DNA of 64,000 nt. It comes from Paraburkholderia panacisoli. Lineage in GTDB: Bacteria > Pseudomonadota > Gammaproteobacteria > Burkholderiales > Burkholderiaceae. The stretch is from NCBI RefSeq assembly GCF_008369935.1, contig NZ_VTUZ01000006.1:62001-126000 (forward strand). Reading direction: 5' to 3'. Shown piece after piece: positions 54,475-62,735 of the stretch (the first letter of the stretch is position 1; every line of letters begins with the position of its first letter). The notes beneath the pieces are model-generated. The model made no database searches. It was not told where the DNA came from and saw only the letters and a list, made by a program, of their open reading frames with translations. The position numbers and the translations under genes are program-made.

Positions 54475-54900
54475 ATGAAAACACTTAGCTTTCTGACGCA
54501 TCAGGATATTTTCGATCAGGCCGTGGCTCATCTGTTCGAGCAGAAGCGCGCCGCATTGCTGCCGCGCGGCGGTGGGGCCTATCGAGGCTATTGCGGCGGA
54601 TGCCCGGTCGGCAGCTTCATCAGGCCGCGCGACTATATGACTGCAATGGAAGGCATTCCGGTGCGCTATATAGCCAAAACGCCTGTCGAGGTGCCTTCTT
54701 ACATGGATGTCGGTGTATCCGCCCTGAAGAAAGCGCTTCTGCGCGCGCGCATCAATGTGTACGACCCGGTCACCGTCGATCTGCTCAGCTGCCTGCAAAA
54801 CGTCCATGACGTATTCGGCACGTGGGAATGGCGTGAGCGCTTGGGCTCGATTGCCCGGCAGTTCGGCCTGTCCGCCGAGCGGTTGAAGAGCGCTGCTTAA
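54475..54900 (+). CDS. Hypothetical protein with a CGGC motif
   Basis: 141 aa from ATG 54475 with GGGAG upstream. No signal or membrane segment. A Gly/Cys segment RGYCGGCPVGSFIRPRDY lies at about 37-54; the paired Cys might bind metal. The C-terminal 40 residues look helical with a helix-turn-helix-like WEWRERLGSIARQFGLSAER. I do not recognise a family. Codon use matches its neighbours. Confidence 0.75.
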   Translation: MKTLSFLTHQDIFDQAVAHLFEQKRAALLPRGGGAYRGYCGGCPVGSFIRPRDYMTAMEGIPVRYIAKTPVEVPSYMDVGVSALKKALLRARINVYDPVTVDLLSCLQNVHDVFGTWEWRERLGSIARQFGLSAERLKSAA

Positions 54901-55071
54901 CCGGACCAAACGGATTTACATGACGCGACGGCGCCGCTAAATCGCGCACTTTCACGCGCTTTGGCCGGGGCCGCTACACCCCACGCCGCAACCGCGCAGC
55001 CAGCATTTCATCTACCTACGCAGCTGCGTTCTCCAAACGCGCGCCCCAACAAAAAAGAGCACCAAAAGCAA

Positions 55072-55110
55072 AACGGCGATGCGGCTTCTTTCGAAGCTCA
55101 CACCGCCGTT
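55072..55110 (-). terminator. Terminator after rpsU
   Basis: On the minus strand AACGGCG and CGCCGTT enclose a second stem GCTTC-GAAA-GAAGC with G-T and G-C pairs between, giving one long hairpin capped by a GAAA tetraloop. TTTTGCTTTT follows. It lies 20 bases after the rpsU stop. Confidence 0.88.
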
Positions 55111-55130
55111 CGGCGTGTAAAAAAGCGTGC

Positions 55131-55343
55131 TTAGTGCAGCTTTTTCGGCAGCATCTGGCTGCGCAGGCGCTTGTGCAGGCGCTTCACAGCAGCAGCCTTC
55201 TTACGCTTACGTGCCGTGGTCGGCTTTTCGTACGATTGACGCTCACGCAGTTCAGCGATCAGGCCATTCTTTTCGATTGCGCGACGAAAGCGGCGAATTG
55301 CCACTTCGAACGGCTCGTTTTCCTTCAGAAGAATCGTCGTCAT
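55131..55343 (-). CDS. rpsU: 30S ribosomal protein S21
   Basis: 70 aa, the size of S21. It reads [20 protein letters not shown] then [20 protein letters not shown], with a very basic C-terminus. S21 supports translation initiation. Here it stands alone; in many bacteria it precedes dnaG. Confidence 0.97.
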   Translation of the reverse strand: MTTILLKENEPFEVAIRRFRRAIEKNGLIAELRERQSYEKPTTARKRKKAAAVKRLHKRLRSQMLPKKLH

Positions 55344-55704
55344 GTAATTCCTAACTCAATCACTTGATACGGGTTAATTTGCGTGGCGGTAGACCGCTCA
55401 CGCGCCGGCCCTCCGGTCGTTTCGATTCATGGCCAGTAACAGGCAAACGCGGGGAAAACCCCGGCCAAACCACGAATGGAACGAGAGGCAAAGCGGCCAC
55501 GGAGGCCGGAAAAGAGAGGTGGGGAGCTCACCGCGGAACGCGGACAGACGTGCTGCAATTGCCGCGCCTGTTGCCGTTTCGCCAACCTTTCATCAATGAA
55601 AAACACTGACGAAACAGGCAAAGATCTCAATTCACTCCCGATGATATCAGGAAACTATCCATCCTACCAGGGGTTTAGCGTTCGCGCCAGGTCTGCCGGT
55701 GCGA
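55344..55704. other. Gene-free stretch between rpsU and the aldo/keto reductase
   Basis: 361 bases. It must carry the rpsU promoter but I cannot point to clear -35 and -10 boxes. No gene or repeat is seen. Confidence 0.45.
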
Positions 55705-56646
55705 TCAGGCGCTCGCCTCGTTCAGTTCGCGGATGTCGTCACCGGTCAGCATCAGATGGACGGCGGCCGCGAGGCTTTTGAGCTGCTCGACCGAGGTGGC
55801 GCTGGCGATCGGGGCCGTCACGCTCGGGCGGGCGATCAGCCACGCCAGCGCGATGGTGGCCGGCGAACTGCCGTGCCGTTCGGCGACACGATCGAGCGCG
55901 CCCAGAATCCGCAAGCCGCGCTCGTTCAGATACTTTTCAACCCGGCCGCCGCGTGCCTTGCCGGCCAGGTCCGCCTGCGAGCGGTACTTGCCGGACAGAA
56001 AGCCGCTCGCGAGGCTGTAGTACACCACCACGCCAAGCTGATTGGCGAGCGCCACCGGCTCGATATCGCGCTCATAGTCCGCGCGATCGTACAGGTTGTA
56101 CTCCGGCTGCAGCAACTGATACTCCGGCAGTCCGCGCTGGCGGGACACGGCGAGCGCTGCTTCGGTGCGTGCGCCGCTGTGGTTCGAAGCGCCGATCACT
56201 CGCACCTTGCCCGCCTCGATCAGCTTCTGATAAGCGCCGAGCGTTTCGGCCAGCGGCGTTTCGGTGTCGTCGTCGTGCGAAAAATAGACGTCGATGTAAT
56301 CGGTTTGCAAGTGCCGCAACGAATCTTCGACCGCCGCCTGGATGTTGGCCGCCGACAAGCCCTTGCGCTGCGGATGTTTCGAGACCTTGGTGGCGAGCAC
56401 AATCTTGTCGCGCTTGCCGCTTTGCCGGAACCACTTGCCGATGATGCTTTCCGACTCGCCGCCCTGGTTGCCGGACACCCATGCCGAGTAGACGTCGGCG
56501 GTGTCGATGAAGTCGAGCCCTGCATCGACGAACGCATCGAGGATCGAAAACGACGTGGCTTCATCCGCGGTCCAGCCGAAAACATTGCCGCCGAACATAA
56601 GCGGCGCGACGTGTAATTCGGAACGGCCGATTCTGCGTTTTTGCAT
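55705..56646 (-). CDS. Aldo/keto reductase
   Basis: 313 aa TIM-barrel NADPH-dependent oxidoreductase. The catalytic set is visible: Asp and Tyr in FIDTADVYSAW, Lys in VLATKVSKH, and His in DVYFSHDDD. Cofactor segments VRVIGASNHSG and YYSLASGFLSGKY are present. Substrate unknown. It lies upstream of a gap before fliT and is not flagellar by sequence. Confidence 0.92.
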   Translation of the reverse strand: MQKRRIGRSELHVAPLMFGGNVFGWTADEATSFSILDAFVDAGLDFIDTADVYSAWVSGNQGGESESIIGKWFRQSGKRDKIVLATKVSKHPQRKGLSAANIQAAVEDSLRHLQTDYIDVYFSHDDDTETPLAETLGAYQKLIEAGKVRVIGASNHSGARTEAALAVSRQRGLPEYQLLQPEYNLYDRADYERDIEPVALANQLGVVVYYSLASGFLSGKYRSQADLAGKARGGRVEKYLNERGLRILGALDRVAERHGSSPATIALAWLIARPSVTAPIASATSVEQLKSLAAAVHLMLTGDDIRELNEASA

Positions 56647-56900
56647 GATTTCTCCACGATCAATAAGCAGCGAGCGACCGAGAATACGCCGACTTTGAAT
56701 TCGCTGCAGCGCATGCTGCCGACGCCAACGGGGCGTATCGGCTCAAGGCTTATTCAGGAGATTTCGCATGCTCACGGGCAATGCCCGCCCGCGTACGCAG
56801 CGCCTGCGGATAAGCCAGGCTCGCACGAGGCGATTGACGTGTACGTCCACAAGGACGCGATGAATTGGGATCGTTCAGGACGCGGCGCGATTCGCCGGCT

Positions 56901-57200
56901 TCAGAATTGCGCGACGCGTTGATACTGATTCGCATGGCCGGCCGCCTGCATGGCCGCCCGATATTCGGCGCCCAACTCGGTCTGGGCCAACTGCGCCTCT
57001 GCGGCGATCCGCGTGTCGATCGCGTGAACCTGCGTGAGCACATCGAGCGCGGCGCCCGCTTGTTGCGCGGAGAGCGACATGAGCAGCGGCGAACGCTCGC
57101 TCGCGAGTTCCGCCGCCCGTTCCCATTCGCCGACGGCCGTTGCCTGCTCGATAGACTTGGTGAGTTGCCAGATGCGATCGATGCAAGTCGCGAATTCCAT
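56901..57200 (-). CDS. fliT: Flagellar protein FliT (FliD chaperone)
   Basis: 99 aa helical protein, the size of FliT. The sequence (RIWQLTKSIEQATAVGEWER then AAELASERSPLLMSL) fits the family. FliT escorts the filament cap FliD and in enterics also inhibits FlhDC. It follows fliD by 20 bases, the expected order. Confidence 0.88.
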   Translation of the reverse strand: MEFATCIDRIWQLTKSIEQATAVGEWERAAELASERSPLLMSLSAQQAGAALDVLTQVHAIDTRIAAEAQLAQTELGAEYRAAMQAAGHANQYQRVAQF

Positions 57201-57220
57201 GTCTTGCCTCCCTGTTCCGC

Positions 57221-58819
57221 TCAGCCCTTGTTGGTGGCGAGCGCGCCGGCGCTGTTAGTGCCGCCGAAGAGTTGCGTCAGATATTGCGAGTTGTTGTTCA
57301 TCGTCGCCATCAGCGTGTTGAGCGCGGTGAATTGCGCGTTGTACATGCTGGTGAGCTGCGTCTGATAGTTCGTCAGCGACGTCTGTTGCGTCGAGAGGTT
57401 CGTCAGGTCCGTGTTGAGCGCGGTTGTGCGCGTCTGGATGACACCGCTGGTCGACAGATAGTTGGTGATGTTGGTGTTCAGCTGCTCCGCGATGCCATTC
57501 GTGGAGTTGAACAGCGAAGCCACCGTCGACTGATTGTTCTTCAGCGCGCTATTCAGCGTGTCGCTGTCGACCGAGAGCGAGCCGTCCGCATTCAGTGAGA
57601 TGCCGATCGAAGCGAGGCTGGTCGTCGTGTTGCCGCTTTTCACGCCCGTCGCCACGATCGACGCCAACTGGTTCTGGACCATGTTCAGCGTCGAGTCGCC
57701 AAGCAGCACGCCCTGCGACGTCGCGGTCGAGCTGTACGCTGTCAGCGTGCCCATCGTCGTGACGAGCGTGTTGTACAGCGTGACGAACTGGTTGATCGTA
57801 CTGGCCTGCGAGGTGGTGTCCTGGGCGACCGTCAGGGTCTGCGGCGATGAACCCGTCGTATCGACGGAAGCGGCCGAAAGGTTCAGCGTGATGCCGGAAA
57901 GCGCGGACGTCACGGTGTTGGTCGAATTGGTGACGCCGGTGCCGTCGATCGTGAAATAGGCGTCCTGTGCAGCCGTCGTCTGGGTCCAATTAGACGTGCT
58001 GGTGACTGCCGTTCCCGAGCCATCGTCGAGAGTCGACTGATTGGCCTTGAGCTGCGCGCTGGTCGCGCTCGATATACCCGTCAGCGACGTACCCTTGTTG
58101 CTCGTCACGGCGAGGTTGTTCAGTTTATCCGTCGATGTCGAATCGCTGATCTGGACGCTGATGGCATTCGAGGAGCCGGTCGACGTCGCGTGCAACACGA
58201 GGTGCGCGCCGTCTGAGCCGTTGACGACGGTCGCCGAAACGCCGGGATTGTTGCTCGCGCTGTTGATGGCCGCCGCGATGCCGGAGATCGTGCTGTTGGA
58301 ACTGTCGAGCGAGATCGTCGTGCTCGCCCCGCCGACGGACAGCGTCATCGTGCTCGGGCCCGTAGCGAGCGCAGTCTTCGCGTCATAGCCCGTCGACGTC
58401 AGCACTTGGGCCGTCGCCACCTGGGCCACGTCGATCGAATACGTGCCGGCCACCGCACCGCTAGCCGCCGTGGCCGTGATGCCGGTGTTGGTGCCGCTGG
58501 TCGTCGCCGTGAAATCATTCACGGTTGTCCCATTCGAGAGCGAGGTCAGTCCGGCCTGCAGCGCGGAGAGTGCGGCGGAGAGCGTGCCGTAGGCAGAGAT
58601 CTGCGTGTTGTCCAGCGTCTGCTGTGCGGCCAACGTCGCGGCCTGGCCGGCGATCTTGGAGTTGACGAGCGCCGTCACGAGCGAATTCACGTCCATCGTC
58701 GAATTGGTCGAACCGCTGATAATCGACTGCGCGGCTGCCTGCAGCGCGGCGGTGCTCGCTGCGGTCGTGGCGGCGACGGTACTGGCGATCGAACTTGCGG
58801 TCGAGGATACGGTGGACAT
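57221..58819 (-). CDS. fliD: Filament cap protein FliD (HAP2)
   Basis: 532 aa. The N-terminal region has TMDVNSLVTALVNSKIAGQA, and the FliD core includes TLVTTMGTLTAYSSTATSQG followed by VLLGDSTLNMVQNQL. The C-terminal helical part ends near FTALNTLMATMNNNSQYLTQ. Central sequence is Ser/Thr/Ala-rich. FliD caps the filament and helps flagellin fold. It lies after fliC with two hairpins between. Confidence 0.95.
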   Translation of the reverse strand: MSTVSSTASSIASTVAATTAASTAALQAAAQSIISGSTNSTMDVNSLVTALVNSKIAGQAATLAAQQTLDNTQISAYGTLSAALSALQAGLTSLSNGTTVNDFTATTSGTNTGITATAASGAVAGTYSIDVAQVATAQVLTSTGYDAKTALATGPSTMTLSVGGASTTISLDSSNSTISGIAAAINSASNNPGVSATVVNGSDGAHLVLHATSTGSSNAISVQISDSTSTDKLNNLAVTSNKGTSLTGISSATSAQLKANQSTLDDGSGTAVTSTSNWTQTTAAQDAYFTIDGTGVTNSTNTVTSALSGITLNLSAASVDTTGSSPQTLTVAQDTTSQASTINQFVTLYNTLVTTMGTLTAYSSTATSQGVLLGDSTLNMVQNQLASIVATGVKSGNTTTSLASIGISLNADGSLSVDSDTLNSALKNNQSTVASLFNSTNGIAEQLNTNITNYLSTSGVIQTRTTALNTDLTNLSTQQTSLTNYQTQLTSMYNAQFTALNTLMATMNNNSQYLTQLFGGTNSAGALATNKG

Positions 58820-58879
58820 GGACAGGCTCCGTGTTTCGGCGATGCCGGATGAATCGGTTCAGGTCTGTAAAACGGGAAT

Positions 58880-58897
58880 CGGGAGGCTGGCCTCCCG
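58880..58897 (-). terminator. Hairpin between fliC and fliD (fliD-proximal)
   Basis: Arms CGGGAGGC and GCCTCCCG pair perfectly around a 2-base gap. The minus strand continues ATTCCCGTTTT, a weak T-run. It probably ends most fliC transcripts or protects the fliC mRNA, allowing some read-through to fliD. Confidence 0.6.
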
Positions 58898-58905
58898 ACG
58901 GGTTT

Positions 58906-58945
58906 GCGTTCCGCGCGCCGGGTATGGCACACGGGCGCGGAACGC
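58906..58945. other. Hairpin between fliC and fliD (fliC-proximal)
   Basis: Perfect 11-bp arms GCGTTCCGCGC (58906-58916) and GCGCGGAACGC (58935-58945) with an 18-base loop, 17 bases after the fliC stop. It likely stabilises the fliC mRNA 3' end, together with the neighbouring hairpin. Confidence 0.65.
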
Positions 58946-58962
58946 ATGCTACATGAAGCGCG

Positions 58963-60396
58963 TTACTGGAGGAGCTTCAGGATCTGCTGCGGTTGCGAGT
59001 TCGCTTGCGACAGCACGGAGATACCAGCTTGCTGCAGCACTTGCGCCTTGCTCAGGTTGGCCGTTTCCGCTGCGAAGTTGGCATCCTGGATTTGCGATTG
59101 TGCCGACGACAGGTCGGTCGACTGGGCTTGCTGCGTCGTGCTGATTGCGCTGAAGCGGTTTTGCGCGGCGCCGAGCGTTGCCTGGATGTTGTTGACCGTG
59201 TTCAGTGCGTCGTCGATCGACTCGATGGCCTTGTTCGCGCCAGCAACCGAGCTGATGTCGATCTGGTCGACGGTTTGCGTCGTTGCGGTCGAAGCGGCAG
59301 TCCACGGAAGCGTCGTCTGCGTGATACCACCGCCTTTGGTCATCGTTCCGGGCGTGGCGCCCACAGGTGCCGTATAGCCAAGACCAGCCGCACCGAGGAT
59401 AGCTGTGCCGGCCGCGGTGCCGCTCGTAATCTGGTTGCCGCTCTGGTCCCAGAACGTATAGCCCTTGTTGCCATCCGACTTCACGGTGATCGACGTGATA
59501 TCAGTGGACGATGCGGCCGCCGCGTCTGCGCCAGTTGTCGCGCTGATGTCGAGGCCAGAAATCGTGCCCAGCGTCGTGCCAGAGGTGTACGAGTTGGCTG
59601 CGTTGGCCGCGTCGATTGAGCCCATCTCGGTCGTTGCATTGAGCGCGCCGGCTGCATTGATCGAGAGCGAACCGTTGGTATTGGTCAGCAGGTTCGTCGC
59701 CACAGGGTCGAACGAAAGTGCATTGCCGTTCTGATCCGTGTACGAGAAGCCGCCTTTGCCGTCCGAGAGGACATTCAGCTGGGTGACCTCGGTGCCCGTC
59801 GAACTGGTTGCATTCCACGCTGCGCCCGTCGAGTCGAGCGAAACAGCCAGCGACGCGACCGTGTCGCCCGCTTGCACTGCACCACCACCCAGCGAAGCTG
59901 CCGAAACGCCTTGCGACAGGTTCAGGCTGATCGTCTGACCGACGTTCGCGCCGACCTGGAACGACACGCTGCCCAGCGAACCGTTCAGCACGTTCATGCC
60001 GTTGTACGTCGTTTGCGACGCGATACGGTTCACTTCCTGGATCTGTTGCGTCACTTCCTGTTGCAGCGCTGCGCGATCGGTGTCGGTCATGCTGCCGTTC
60101 GATGCTTGCGTCGCGAGCTGGCGGATACGCTGCAGGCTGCTCGTCAGCGACGACAGGCCGCTCGATGCCGTTTGCACCATCGAGACGCCGTCGTTCGCGT
60201 TCGAAACACCTTGGGTCAGACCGTTGATCTGGGTCTGCATGATGTTCGAGATCGCCAGACCTGCTGCATCGTCCGCTGCGCTGTTGATACGCTTGCCCGA
60301 CGACAGACGCGTGATTGCTTGCGACAGTGCGCTACCCGAGCTGGTCAGGTTCTGCTGTGCAACCAGCGAGTTGATGTTGCTGTTAATTCCGAGCAT
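58963..60396 (-). CDS. fliC: Flagellin FliC
   Basis: 477 aa. The N-terminal D0/D1 region (MLGINSNINSLVAQQNLTSS then RLSSGKRINSAADDAAGLAI) and C-terminal region (ALNTVNNIQATLGAAQNRFS, ending ANSQPQQILKLLQ) are conserved. The centre (about 180-380) is the variable exposed part, with repeated flagellin-IN-like strands such as GSLSINAAGALNATTEMGS. A near-perfect sigma-28 promoter lies 100 bases upstream. It is the only flagellin gene in the window. Confidence 0.98.
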   Translation of the reverse strand: MLGINSNINSLVAQQNLTSSGSALSQAITRLSSGKRINSAADDAAGLAISNIMQTQINGLTQGVSNANDGVSMVQTASSGLSSLTSSLQRIRQLATQASNGSMTDTDRAALQQEVTQQIQEVNRIASQTTYNGMNVLNGSLGSVSFQVGANVGQTISLNLSQGVSAASLGGGAVQAGDTVASLAVSLDSTGAAWNATSSTGTEVTQLNVLSDGKGGFSYTDQNGNALSFDPVATNLLTNTNGSLSINAAGALNATTEMGSIDAANAANSYTSGTTLGTISGLDISATTGADAAAASSTDITSITVKSDGNKGYTFWDQSGNQITSGTAAGTAILGAAGLGYTAPVGATPGTMTKGGGITQTTLPWTAASTATTQTVDQIDISSVAGANKAIESIDDALNTVNNIQATLGAAQNRFSAISTTQQAQSTDLSSAQSQIQDANFAAETANLSKAQVLQQAGISVLSQANSQPQQILKLLQ

Positions 60397-60495
60397 GGAA
60401 ATTCTCCTGTTGGGGCCATCAGACCGTTACATGCCATGTAGACCAAGGCATCAGCGAACGTGGCAGCTGTTCGTTTGCCGCCCGCCTTGTTTGGG

Positions 60496-60522
60496 GTATC
60501 GGCCCGGCCAGGAAAAACTTTA
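60496..60522 (-). promoter_or_regulatory. Sigma-28 (FliA) promoter of fliC
   Basis: Minus strand TAAAGTTT (60515-60522), exactly 11 bases, then GCCGATAC (60496-60503). It matches the FliA consensus in 15 of 16 positions and leaves a leader of about 90 bases to the fliC start. Confidence 0.93.
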
Positions 60523-60708
60523 TGGGGACAACACGCATATTCGTCGATTCGCGCGGCTCAATCGCCGGCTAACCGGAATGATCAGGCGACCTGCACGCGC
60601 AGCCCTCAAGCTTGCCAATATCGTGCCGTTAACAACGGAGTGAGGCGGTCAAAGTCAACCGCCCTCAATCGATCGCCCAGGCATGACGACAGGCCTGAAG
60701 CCGATCAC

Positions 60709-61719
60709 TCAACGCGTCAGCGTGATCGCCAGATACGTGGCGTACAACACGCCGCACACCAGCAGCGCCCACACGGGCACACCACGCTCGCGCACATTCA
60801 CACGCAGCCACGCAGCAGCAGCGAGCGTGATCACGATCCCGGTCACCACTTCGATACGCGGCGTCCACGGCGTCAGCAGAATACCGATCGCGGGAAGCAA
60901 AGTGCCTTGAAACACCATCGCGCCGGTGATGTTGCCGAACGCCAGCGTGTCCTTGCCGCGTCGAATCCACAGGATGCTGTTGACCTTCTCGGGCAACTCG
61001 GTGGCAATCGGAATGATCAGCAGCGACAGCAGCAGCGGCGACACGCCGAGCACCTGCGACACGCCACGCACGCCGTGGATGAACCCTTCCGCGCCCCACA
61101 CCAGCAATGCAACGGCGAGCGCCAGTTGCAGCACGATGGTCGCGAGATTGGTCGGCACGCCGACGCGAGAGAGCAGCATCTTGCCGGGCGCTTCGGTGCC
61201 GTGCCCTGCGTCGACGAGTTCGCTCGATGCGCGAAACGTCATCACCACGTAGGTGACGTACACGCCCACCAGCGCGACGCTGAACATCGCGCGCACGATC
61301 ATCTGTGTGTGCGGCACGTACATCGCCCCGGCCGCCAGCACGAACGCACACAGGAAATAGTTCAGGTCGCGCGTGAAACCGGTGCGCTCGGGCGCGACCC
61401 AGCCTTTGACGCCGCGTGCGCGAAGAATGGCGAGCGTCATCAGAAATGTCGACAGCGTGGAGAGCATCAGCGGCGCGCCGAGAATCGCGCCGACGCCGAT
61501 CTCCTGATTGACCGCGCTATCGGTCGTGCCACTCGCAATCGCGAGCAGCGGCACGAGCGTTTCGGGCAGCGCGGTGCCGACCGCCGCGAACAGCGAGCCT
61601 GTCACGCCTTCGGAGATTTTCAGACGTTCGCCGAGATGTTCGAGCGCGTTGGTGAAGAGCTCAGCCGCCACTAGGATGACGACCAGCATGATCGCGAGTT
61701 CGAAGAGCAGACCAGTCAT
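60709..61719 (-). CDS. CaCA-family cation exchanger, likely Mn2+ exporter
   Basis: 336 aa from ATG 61719, with GGGAG six bases upstream; three earlier Met codons are skipped. About ten membrane segments in two halves. The two alpha-repeat motifs of sodium/calcium exchangers are GTALPETLVPLLAIASGTTD and IPIATELPEKVNSILW, each with the conserved acidic residue. The 5' leader contains a yybP-ykoY riboswitch, which elsewhere turns on Mn2+ exporters, so manganese rather than calcium is the likely substrate. That link is inference from the riboswitch. Confidence 0.88.
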   Translation of the reverse strand: MTGLLFELAIMLVVILVAAELFTNALEHLGERLKISEGVTGSLFAAVGTALPETLVPLLAIASGTTDSAVNQEIGVGAILGAPLMLSTLSTFLMTLAILRARGVKGWVAPERTGFTRDLNYFLCAFVLAAGAMYVPHTQMIVRAMFSVALVGVYVTYVVMTFRASSELVDAGHGTEAPGKMLLSRVGVPTNLATIVLQLALAVALLVWGAEGFIHGVRGVSQVLGVSPLLLSLLIIPIATELPEKVNSILWIRRGKDTLAFGNITGAMVFQGTLLPAIGILLTPWTPRIEVVTGIVITLAAAAWLRVNVRERGVPVWALLVCGVLYATYLAITLTR

Positions 61720-61924
61720 GCGTGACTCCCGACGCATGCGCAAAAAGCACGGCCGCTCGCCGAATGGCGGGCCAACGCGAAAGCATGCGGGGAGACTGAC
61801 AAGGCGCTACGGTGATTCACAGGGCAACTCCGCGGTCGGACGTATGTAACGAACCAATGACGCACCGCCGCCCGTCCGACCAGAACGAGGCAATGCGTCA
61901 ATGGTCTCGCCAAACCGACTCGGT

Positions 61925-62005
61925 CGAACGCGCCATGACCCGCAGGTCAAGTATGTTGACGCGCTCTCCTTCAATGGATGAAGGAAGGCTACTCCCCAAT
62001 GACCG
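61925..62005 (-). ncRNA. yybP-ykoY (manganese) riboswitch
   Basis: The minus strand has the aptamer hallmarks in order: TTGGGGAGTAGCC (core 61987-61997 on the plus strand), a short stem-loop (CCTTCCTTCATCC ... GAAGGAGAG), GCGTCAACATACTTG, and the closing CATGG (near 61933). These match the conserved core of the yybP-ykoY motif, which senses Mn2+. It is in the leader of the exchanger gene, 200 bases upstream. Exact ends are approximate. Confidence 0.88.
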
Positions 62006-62605
62006 TGGGATTCTAACGGTAGCCGCTGCTTTCAACAAGCTTATGGCAATGAGATCGCGCCCTAAGGGAGCGGTCTTGCATGCGTTAATCCAGCTACTTG
62101 TTTGAAGTGAGATTGCCGGCCCATGATGAAGCTGCTATTTCGCTTTTTTGCGCCGACGTGGTTGCCCAAATCAGTCGGCCATGTAAAGCAGGATCACCGA
62201 ACGCGGCGCTGCCGGCTGAAGGGTTAAGACAACGACGCGCTACACGCGGGGCTGTGAGCTGCCAACTACAACTTGCGCTGACAGTTGAGCGAGATTGTCC
62301 GCCCGGGCCTGAACTCTGCAATTTTTGTTATCACCCGTGTTGCTGGCTCAACGCGGCATGCCACAACCTTGCCTCCTGCACCGCAGACCCGCCTGAGTGG
62401 CGCGTTCGATCTGCACCGGACATTGCCGTCGTCGCGCCAATGCCAGCCAAATCGAATCTGGCGCCCCCTCTACCAGGCAAAACGTCTTCCTCAGCACAGC
62501 GAGGGGATACGCGCCGCCATTTATCGTTTTTTACGTGAAATTCGTACGGCGCCCTACGCCACGCGAATCTTTGCGTATCAGTTATTTTCCCTTTCCACAT
62601 ATTTC

Positions 62606-62632
62606 TAAAGATTTCAAAGGTAATGCCGTTGA
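62606..62632 (+). promoter_or_regulatory. Sigma-28 (FliA)-like promoter for the repeat-protein gene
   Basis: TAAAGATT (62606-62613), 11 bases, GCCGTTGA (62625-62632): 7 of 8 and 6 of 8 against the FliA consensus with ideal spacing. It is 103 bases before the start codon at 62736. Its -10 resembles the flgM site (GCCGTTAT). Confidence 0.62.
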
Positions 62633-62735
62633 CCAGCTTGGGCTCGGCTGGTTATTGAGCCGCTAACGCTTTGGGTGGCGGTGCGGGGTTATGAAGTCGC
62701 CGCCCCAGGAACGATAAATCCATAAAAGACGACAC

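Larger units (their letters stand above)
61720..62735. other. 1-kb gap between the exchanger and the repeat-protein gene
   Basis: It holds the riboswitch leader (about 61925-62005) and, near its other end, the sigma-28-like site at 62606-62632. Between 62006 and 62605 no gene can be supported. One plus-strand frame (62098-62538) has no recognisable domain and atypical composition. A short plus-strand frame of about 34 codons near 62122 is also unexplained. Confidence 0.55.

Noticed and set aside
56735..56742. GCCGATAC on the minus strand upstream of the aldo/keto reductase gene, resembling a sigma-28 -10 box
   Set aside because: At an 11-base spacing the -35 position reads TCTCCTGA, which does not match TAAAGTTT.
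62098..62538. Plus-strand frame upstream of the repeat-protein gene
   Set aside because: No ribosome binding site, Cys/Pro-rich odd composition and no recognisable domain; could be a gene remnant but cannot be supported.
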